10,252 nucleotides of DNA, taken from positions 17,039-27,290 of the forward strand of contig JAJOKL010000076.1 of NCBI GenBank assembly GCA_021129895.1, written 5' to 3'. This document shows positions 6,264-10,252 of this stretch, piece after piece; the first letter of the stretch is position 1, and every line of letters begins with the position of its first letter. Made by a program: the position numbers and the translations under genes. Under the pieces are notes generated by a model. That model made no database searches. It worked only from the letters and a program-made list of their open reading frames with translations, and was not told the origin of the DNA. This DNA is from Candidatus Bipolaricaulota bacterium. GTDB taxonomy: Bacteria; Bipolaricaulota; Bipolaricaulia; Bipolaricaulales; Bipolaricaulaceae.

Positions 6264-6449
6264 GTGGCAGCCGTACCCAAATCACGACGTTCGCATCGGG
6301 AAGTGCGGCAGCGGCGGGCCCATTGGCGAGCGCACATGGTGCCCGGTACCGAGTGCCCTCACTGTCACGAACTCAAGCTCCCCCACCGGGTGTGCCCTCA
6401 CTGCGGCTATTACAACGGCATGCTGGTGGTGGAGGTTGAGAAGGAGTGA
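6264..6449 (+). CDS. rpmF: Ribosomal protein L32 (bL32), zinc-ribbon form
   Basis: A 61-residue basic protein of the large ribosomal subunit. It has the family start (AVPKSRRS, with one extra Ala after Met), a basic helix ending RRAHW, and a zinc ribbon with C31-x2-C34 and C44-x2-C47, followed by GYYNG. This is the C+ paralogue type that needs zinc. It ends the plus-strand unit that starts at the tRNA. In many bacteria rpmF is followed by plsX and fatty acid synthesis genes; here it is followed by a non-coding gap and a convergent operon. Confidence 0.95.
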   Translation: MAAVPKSRRSHREVRQRRAHWRAHMVPGTECPHCHELKLPHRVCPHCGYYNGMLVVEVEKE

Positions 6450-6680
6450 TCCCCAGAGCCTGCCCCGCAAACCTCAAAGGAGCGGGGCAGGCTCTCGCCC
6501 GGCCCGGTTCCATGAACCGGGTTAAAGGGGCTTCTGGAGGTTTGGGATTGGAAACCGGCGATCGGGTTGCAGGGCCCCTTTCGGCGCTGCGGTTCGGTGT
6601 AAGAGCAATCACCATCAGGCAGGGCTCAAGGGGGTTGGCGTGACAAACTTGATTTTCGCAGCAGGCTCCCCAGTCGGGCC
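6450..6680. other. Hairpin-rich non-coding gap between convergent operons
   Basis: Besides the 14-bp hairpin at 6455-6495, this stretch holds a perfect 8-bp stem with a 3-base loop (CCCGGTTC at 6503-6510 with GAACCGGG at 6514-6521). Next comes an 8-bp pairing, AAAGGGGC 6524-6531 with GCCCCTTT 6574-6581, enclosing a smaller GGTTT/AAACC stem at 6539-6556. No classic U-tract terminator for the minus-strand operon is visible. Short frames on both strands lack convincing start signals. A structured RNA, a dispersed repeat or a complex terminator zone are all possible. Confidence 0.5.
6455..6495 (+). terminator. Long hairpin after rpmF, possible terminator without U-tract
   Basis: A perfect 14-bp stem (AGAGCCTGCCCCGC at 6455-6468 with its complement at 6482-6495) with a 13-base loop starts 5 bases after the rpmF stop. 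Neither strand has a T-run after it, so it is not a classic intrinsic terminator. It could stop or pause RNA polymerase from both convergent units, or protect the 3' end of the rpmF mRNA. Confidence 0.5.
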
Positions 6681-8003
6681 CTAACCCTCCCTCACCAGCG
6701 GCCGTGCCTCCACCAGGATCACCGGAATGGTGAGGAACACCACTGCTGCCGCCACCAAGAACGCGGCATCGAACCCCAATGAATCGGCGATGAACCCCCC
6801 GGTCACCGCCCCCACCATCCAACCCAGCCCGGTCAGGGCGTTGTAGGCACCCAGGGCGTGCCCCTTCAACCCCGGCGGGGCCAGCCGGGACACGATGGTG
6901 GTAGCCGAAAGCTGGAACGTGGCCCAGGTGACTCCGATGAGCAGGAGCAGGGGAGCGGCGGACCAGCTGGGCAGGGCCTTCCCAGCCAAAGCGAACAGGG
7001 CGAAGGTAACCGCCCGGCCCAATAGCCCCAGCCCGAAGGCCGGCCGATGCCCCCAACGGAGGATGGCCCGCCTGGCCCAGCGGTAAGCCACCACGCTGCT
7101 CAGGGTGGGGGCTGTGTGCGCCAGGTAGATCACGGGGCTTGGCCAGCCCAGCTCCTGCCGCAGGAAGATGGGCAGGGGCACGAAGAACACGGCGAAGGCG
7201 GCCATGAGCAGGAACACCCCGTAGTAGAGGAGCACTAGATCTGGCCCGAAAGCTGTCTTCCCTTGGAGGAAGCGCACGATCTGGGAGGGCTTAATCAGAT
7301 AGTAAAGGTGGGCCGGGCCGTAGCGGAACCGCTCATATAGGAAGCTCCCCACCGCCACCATCACCCCCCGGAAGTCCCGGCGGGCCACCCGCTTCATCGG
7401 CTCGGGCATGAGCAGGGCCGCCACCAGCGCTCCCCCCACCCCCAGGAGCCCCACCACGATCCCCAGGGTCCTGAGCCCCACCCCCTCCCCCAAGAAGCTC
7501 AGGAACACCCCGGTCCAGACTGCCCCCAAGCCCTGACCCGTGGCCCAGCCGAACCCGGAGTATGCGTTCAGGCGACCGATCTCCCTTTCCCAATCCGCCT
7601 CCGGGAACCGCTCCATGATCACCAGTGCCGACACGGTGGAGCTGGCCATCCAGAACAAGCTGGCCGCCGCCCCGATCAGCACCAATCCCTGCACCGTCCC
7701 CACCAGGGGGAGCAGCCCGTACATGAGCCCGATCCCAGCGAAGCTCAGGACCACGAACCAGCGCCGCCGGCGGGTGCGATCGGAGATCCCGCCCCACAGG
7801 AGGCTGGCCCCCACTCCCACCAGGCTGCCCACCGCGGCGATGATGCCCACATCCGCGGCGGTACCGCCCAGGAAATGGGCATAAAGAGGGATGAGGAGGA
7901 AAGCCGCCCCAGCGGCGGCGTTGGCCAGCAGGAACGCCGCGTACCAGCTAGTGGAGCCCGGATCCAAGGGGCGGGTTAGCTTAAGCCACCGCATTCCCGG
8001 CAT
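6681..8003 (-). CDS. Major facilitator superfamily transporter
   Basis: The 440-residue membrane protein has about 12 hydrophobic segments in two halves separated by a central basic loop (around residues 215-260), as in MFS carriers. The family loop 2-3 signature appears as G71-GISDRTRRRR, matching the GxxxDRxxRR pattern. The substrate cannot be read; the distant resemblance is to sugar or drug carriers. It is the last gene of the minus-strand operon. The ATG at 8003 overlaps the upstream TIM-barrel gene by 23 bases. An ATG at 7994 would remove three residues and still overlap. A G-rich stretch is the only possible ribosome binding site, so coupling to the upstream gene is likely. The operon context (oxidoreductase and isomerase-like enzymes) suggests uptake of a small organic molecule such as a sugar or polyol; this is inference. 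Confidence 0.88.
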   Translation of the reverse strand: MPGMRWLKLTRPLDPGSTSWYAAFLLANAAAGAAFLLIPLYAHFLGGTAADVGIIAAVGSLVGVGASLLWGGISDRTRRRRWFVVLSFAGIGLMYGLLPLVGTVQGLVLIGAAASLFWMASSTVSALVIMERFPEADWEREIGRLNAYSGFGWATGQGLGAVWTGVFLSFLGEGVGLRTLGIVVGLLGVGGALVAALLMPEPMKRVARRDFRGVMVAVGSFLYERFRYGPAHLYYLIKPSQIVRFLQGKTAFGPDLVLLYYGVFLLMAAFAVFFVPLPIFLRQELGWPSPVIYLAHTAPTLSSVVAYRWARRAILRWGHRPAFGLGLLGRAVTFALFALAGKALPSWSAAPLLLLIGVTWATFQLSATTIVSRLAPPGLKGHALGAYNALTGLGWMVGAVTGGFIADSLGFDAAFLVAAAVVFLTIPVILVEARPLVREG

Positions 8004-8829
8004 CGCCGCCCCCGCCAGGAGGCCGGAATGAGCACACCCGGGCCACGCTGTCTCGGGCCTGGTCGGGGTCCGGGATCTCCAGGATCACCGCTCCCTGATA
8101 GCCGGCCTGCCCCAACGCCCCCAGGGCAGCCTCCCAGGGGACCGTGCCCTGCCCCAGGCCCAAGTGTTCGTCCCGTTCCCCTTGGTTGTCGTGCAGGTGG
8201 ACGTGCACCAGCCTCTCCCCCAGGGCCCGTACGAAGGCAGCGGGGTCCCCCTCCACCGTGTTCAGGTGCCCAAAATCCAAGCACGCCCCCAGCTCGGGCC
8301 GACCTTCCAGGGCTCGTAGGTGTTCTTCTGGAGTGAGGATGAGATCGCGCCCGGCCCCGGCTTGTTTGTTTTCGATGGCCAGCCGAACCCCACGGGAGAC
8401 GGCCGTGGGCACCAGGATGTCCAGCACGAACCCCAGCCGCTGCCAGGCCCGCTCGTAGGCCCCGGGGAGGCGGGCATACTCCCCGGGCAATCCCCCGGGA
8501 TGGAACACCACCAGTTTTGCCCCCAACTCCGGTGCCAGTTCGATGGTGCCCACGTGTTCCGCCAGGGCGGCGGCGGCCAGCCGCAGGTTGGGCGATACCA
8601 AGTTCATCCCGTGGATGGGCGCGTGCAGGCTGGCCCGCAGCCCTGCCTCCCTCAGATGCTCCTTAAGTCGCCGTCGCTCCTGAGGGGTAAGGTCCTCCGG
8701 ATGGGCAAGCCCGGGATCGGCCCGCAACTCCAGCCACCCCAGCCCCAGCTCGTGGGCCAAGTCGATCCAATCCTCCACGTCCATCTCCGGACGCAGGAAG
8801 GCGGTGAGGCCCAACCGAGTCCGGTCCAT
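7981..8829 (-). CDS. Sugar phosphate isomerase/epimerase-like TIM-barrel protein
   Basis: The 282-residue protein matches the AP-endonuclease-2-like TIM-barrel family, which includes xylose isomerase, inosose dehydratase and tagatose epimerase relatives. Expected metal and substrate residues appear in order: H69 (SLHAP), H110 (VVFHPGG), E153 (LAIENK), D185 and H188 (LDFGHLN), H211/H213/D214 (HVHLHDNQG), H222 and E251 (VILEIPD). They fit a divalent-metal enzyme, and all four classic strand-end sites are present. The exact reaction is not visible. The ATG at 8829 follows the SDR stop by 3 bases with no Shine-Dalgarno, so translation is probably coupled. The last residues (Pro/Gly-rich, after CSFRPP) lie beyond the barrel and partly overlap the MFS start. 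Endonuclease IV is unlikely because its longer set of zinc ligands is not seen. Confidence 0.85.
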   Translation of the reverse strand: MDRTRLGLTAFLRPEMDVEDWIDLAHELGLGWLELRADPGLAHPEDLTPQERRRLKEHLREAGLRASLHAPIHGMNLVSPNLRLAAAALAEHVGTIELAPELGAKLVVFHPGGLPGEYARLPGAYERAWQRLGFVLDILVPTAVSRGVRLAIENKQAGAGRDLILTPEEHLRALEGRPELGACLDFGHLNTVEGDPAAFVRALGERLVHVHLHDNQGERDEHLGLGQGTVPWEAALGALGQAGYQGAVILEIPDPDQARDSVARVCSFRPPGGGGDAGNAVA

Positions 8830-8832
8830 GCC

Positions 8833-9570
8833 CTAGTCCATGCGGATGCCGCCGTTCACCGAGATGGTGGCCCCGGTGATGTAGGACGCCTCATCCGAGC
8901 ACAGGAACGCGATGGCCGCCGCCACCTCCTCCGGCTCGGCGGCCCGGCCCAGGGGGATCTGGGCGGCGATTTCCTTCCCTCGCTTCTCCAGGGCCTCCCG
9001 GTTCATGTCGGTGGCGGTGAACCCAGGGCACACCGCGTTCACCGTGATCCCATGGGGGGCCAAGGCGGCGGCCAGGGATTTGGTGAGCCCCAGCAGGCCC
9101 GCCTTGGCCGCCGCGTAGTGGGCCCCGTGGGCGGAGCCGGTCAGGGCCCTCAGCGAGGACACGTTCACGATACGGCCGAAGCCGGCCTCGACCATGTACG
9201 GGGCGGCCACCTGGGCGGCCACGAACGCCGCGGTCAGGGTCACAGTGAGCATACGCTGCCAATCCTCCAGGGAGATCTCCTCCCAGGGGATGCGCTGCAC
9301 GTAGCCGGCGTTATTCACCAGGGCATGGAGGCCTCCCAGGCGTTCGGCGGCCTCCCGCACCACCTCCCGGGTGCGGGCCGGGTCAGCCAGATCTACCTGC
9401 AATACCACAGCCCGGCGTCCCATCCGCTCCACCTCGGCAGCCACCGCCTCGGCCGCCAGCCGCTGGCTGCGGTAGGTGATGGCCACGTCGTACCCCTTTG
9501 CCGCCAGCCGCAGGGCGGTGGCAGCACCGATGCCTCGTGATCCCCCGGTCACCAGCGCGCAGCGCTTCAT
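8833..9570 (-). CDS. Short-chain dehydrogenase/reductase, FabG-like
   Basis: The 245-residue NAD(P)-dependent oxidoreductase has the classical SDR motifs: TGGSRGIG (8-15) for the cofactor, NNAG (86-89), catalytic Ser139, Y152-xxx-K156, and the C-terminal ITGATISVNGG. In FabG (3-oxoacyl-ACP reductase) a catalytic Asn precedes the LT in the helix-4 motif; here the segment reads MLTVTLTAAF with Thr111 at that place. Arg34 after strand 2 is compatible with NADPH, but this is weak evidence. ATG 9570 is preceded by GGAGGGGG, which rejects the longer open frame up to 9735 lying inside upp. Its operon lies between uracil salvage and a sugar-isomerase-like gene rather than with other fatty acid genes. 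A sugar or polyol dehydrogenase is therefore as likely as FabG, and I give no symbol. Confidence 0.9.
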   Translation of the reverse strand: MKRCALVTGGSRGIGAATALRLAAKGYDVAITYRSQRLAAEAVAAEVERMGRRAVVLQVDLADPARTREVVREAAERLGGLHALVNNAGYVQRIPWEEISLEDWQRMLTVTLTAAFVAAQVAAPYMVEAGFGRIVNVSSLRALTGSAHGAHYAAAKAGLLGLTKSLAAALAPHGITVNAVCPGFTATDMNREALEKRGKEIAAQIPLGRAAEPEEVAAAIAFLCSDEASYITGATISVNGGIRMD

Positions 9571-9581
9571 CTCCCCCTCCT

Positions 9582-10205
9582 TCAGGTCCCGAACAGCCGG
9601 TCCCCGGCGTCCCCCAGCCCGGGGAGGATGTAACCGTGGTCGTTCAGCTCCCGGTCCAAGGCGGCGGTGTAGATCGGGACGTCCGGGTGGACCCGACGGA
9701 AGGCCCGCACCCCCTCCGGGGCCGCCACCAGGCATAGGAACCGCACGTCCCCAGCCCCGCTTTCCTTCACCAGTCGCACCGCCTCCGCCGCCGAACCCCC
9801 GGTGGCCAGCATGGGGTCCACCACGATCACCAACGCCTCCGTCACGATGTCCGGGAGCTTCAGATAGTACGTGACCGGCTTCAGGGTGTTGGGATCCCGG
9901 TACAGGCCGATATGGCCCACTCGGGCGGTGGGGATGAGGTTGAGTACCCCATCAGTCATCACGATCCCGGCCCGCAGGATGGGGACCAGCACCACCGGCC
10001 GGGCCAGCTCCACCCCGGTGGTGCGCTCGAGCGGCGTCTCCACCTCCACCGGCCGGGTGGGGAAATCCCGGGTGATCTCGTACACCATCAGGGCGGTCAG
10101 TTCCTCCAGGATCTGGCGGAACTGGAGCCGATCTGTACGGCGATCCCGCAGCCGGGTGAGCTTGGCCTGGATCAGTGGGTGCTCGACGATGGTTACCCCT
10201 TCCAT
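9582..10205 (-). CDS. upp: Uracil phosphoribosyltransferase
   Basis: This cytoplasmic salvage enzyme joins uracil and PRPP to give UMP and pyrophosphate. The 207-residue length is standard. It starts with the typical HPLIQAKLTRLRD segment, contains VPILRAG (74-80), the PRPP-binding loop VVDPMLATGGS (128-138), and ends in the uracil-binding region LDRELNDHGYILPGLGDAGDRLFGT. The ATG at 10205 is the only reasonable start and has no Shine-Dalgarno. A possible promoter ends 10 bases upstream, giving a very short leader. It is first in the minus-strand operon; the SDR follows 11 bases after its stop. Confidence 0.96.
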   Translation of the reverse strand: MEGVTIVEHPLIQAKLTRLRDRRTDRLQFRQILEELTALMVYEITRDFPTRPVEVETPLERTTGVELARPVVLVPILRAGIVMTDGVLNLIPTARVGHIGLYRDPNTLKPVTYYLKLPDIVTEALVIVVDPMLATGGSAAEAVRLVKESGAGDVRFLCLVAAPEGVRAFRRVHPDVPIYTAALDRELNDHGYILPGLGDAGDRLFGT

Positions 10206-10215
10206 AGCGAGCGAA

Positions 10216-10243
10216 AAGATACGGGCTGGGTCCCCAAACGCAA
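10216..10243 (-). promoter_or_regulatory. Possible promoter of the upp operon with very short leader
   Basis: On the minus strand TTGCGT (10243-10238) and TATCTT (10221-10216) are 16 bases apart. A start about 7 bases past the -10 box would leave only some 3 bases before the ATG at 10205, and no Shine-Dalgarno is present. The boxes match consensus only moderately (three and four of six). Confidence 0.45.
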
Positions 10244-10252
10244 GCCCGGTTC

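Noticed and set aside
6373..6615. An 80-residue minus-strand frame opposite the end of rpmF and the gap
   Set aside because: It has no ribosome binding site, is partly antisense to rpmF, and is Pro/Arg-rich. It is mentioned only as a hint that the gap might be a repeat.
6446..6643. A 65-residue plus-strand frame starting on the rpmF stop codon
   Set aside because: The GTGA overlap looks like coupling, but the frame runs straight through the long hairpins and shows no domain. I kept the region as a structured gap instead.
8320..9540. A 406-residue plus-strand frame opposite the TIM-barrel and SDR genes
   Set aside because: It is antisense to two well-supported genes with intact motifs; its Gly/Pro/His/Gln-rich composition is a GC artefact.

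Overview
The window is about 10 kb of GC-rich bacterial chromosome, gene-dense and carrying mostly housekeeping genes. Its taxonomy cannot be fixed from the sequence alone. High G+C, frequent GTG starts, a membrane pyrophosphatase with Na+/K+-type residues, and promoters placed right at the start of a gene (gltX, the tRNA, probably upp) fit a deep-branching, possibly thermophilic anaerobe. Bipolaricaulota (Acetothermia) or a Thermus/Deinococcus-like lineage are guesses only. There is no CRISPR array, insertion sequence, phage gene or integrase.

Layout. (1) 113-852, minus strand: a secreted or periplasmic coiled-coil protein with a C-terminal membrane anchor, ending in a clear intrinsic terminator. 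(2) 984-4703, plus strand: a consensus TATAAT six bases before the GTG of gltX (glutamyl-tRNA synthetase), then hppA (membrane pyrophosphatase), closed by a 13-bp GC-rich hairpin. (3) 4706-5074: the C-terminal part of a GGDEF domain, a remnant directly behind the hppA terminator. (4) 5139-6449, plus strand: a strong-looking promoter, a CAU-anticodon tRNA (probably tRNA-Ile2) whose 5' end lies at the predicted transcription start, then an RNase HI-fold protein missing two catalytic acids, dtd (D-aminoacyl-tRNA deacylase) and rpmF (ribosomal protein L32). This looks like one translation-themed transcription unit. (5) 6450-6680: a non-coding, hairpin-rich gap between convergent units. (6) 10243 down to 6681, minus strand: a tight four-gene operon in the order upp (uracil phosphoribosyltransferase), FabG-like SDR oxidoreductase, TIM-barrel sugar isomerase/epimerase-like protein, MFS transporter.

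How the genes work together. gltX, the tRNA, dtd and rpmF all serve translation. hppA recycles pyrophosphate, including that released by aminoacyl-tRNA synthetases and by PRPP enzymes such as Upp, into an ion gradient. The SDR, TIM-barrel and MFS trio looks like a small-molecule (sugar or polyol) handling module behind the uracil-salvage gene, but its substrate is not visible. I see no clearly new multi-gene system. The items most worth a second look are the catalytically altered RNase H-like protein in the leader-sharing tRNA unit, the leaderless promoters, the anchored coiled-coil protein, and the structured 6455-6581 region.
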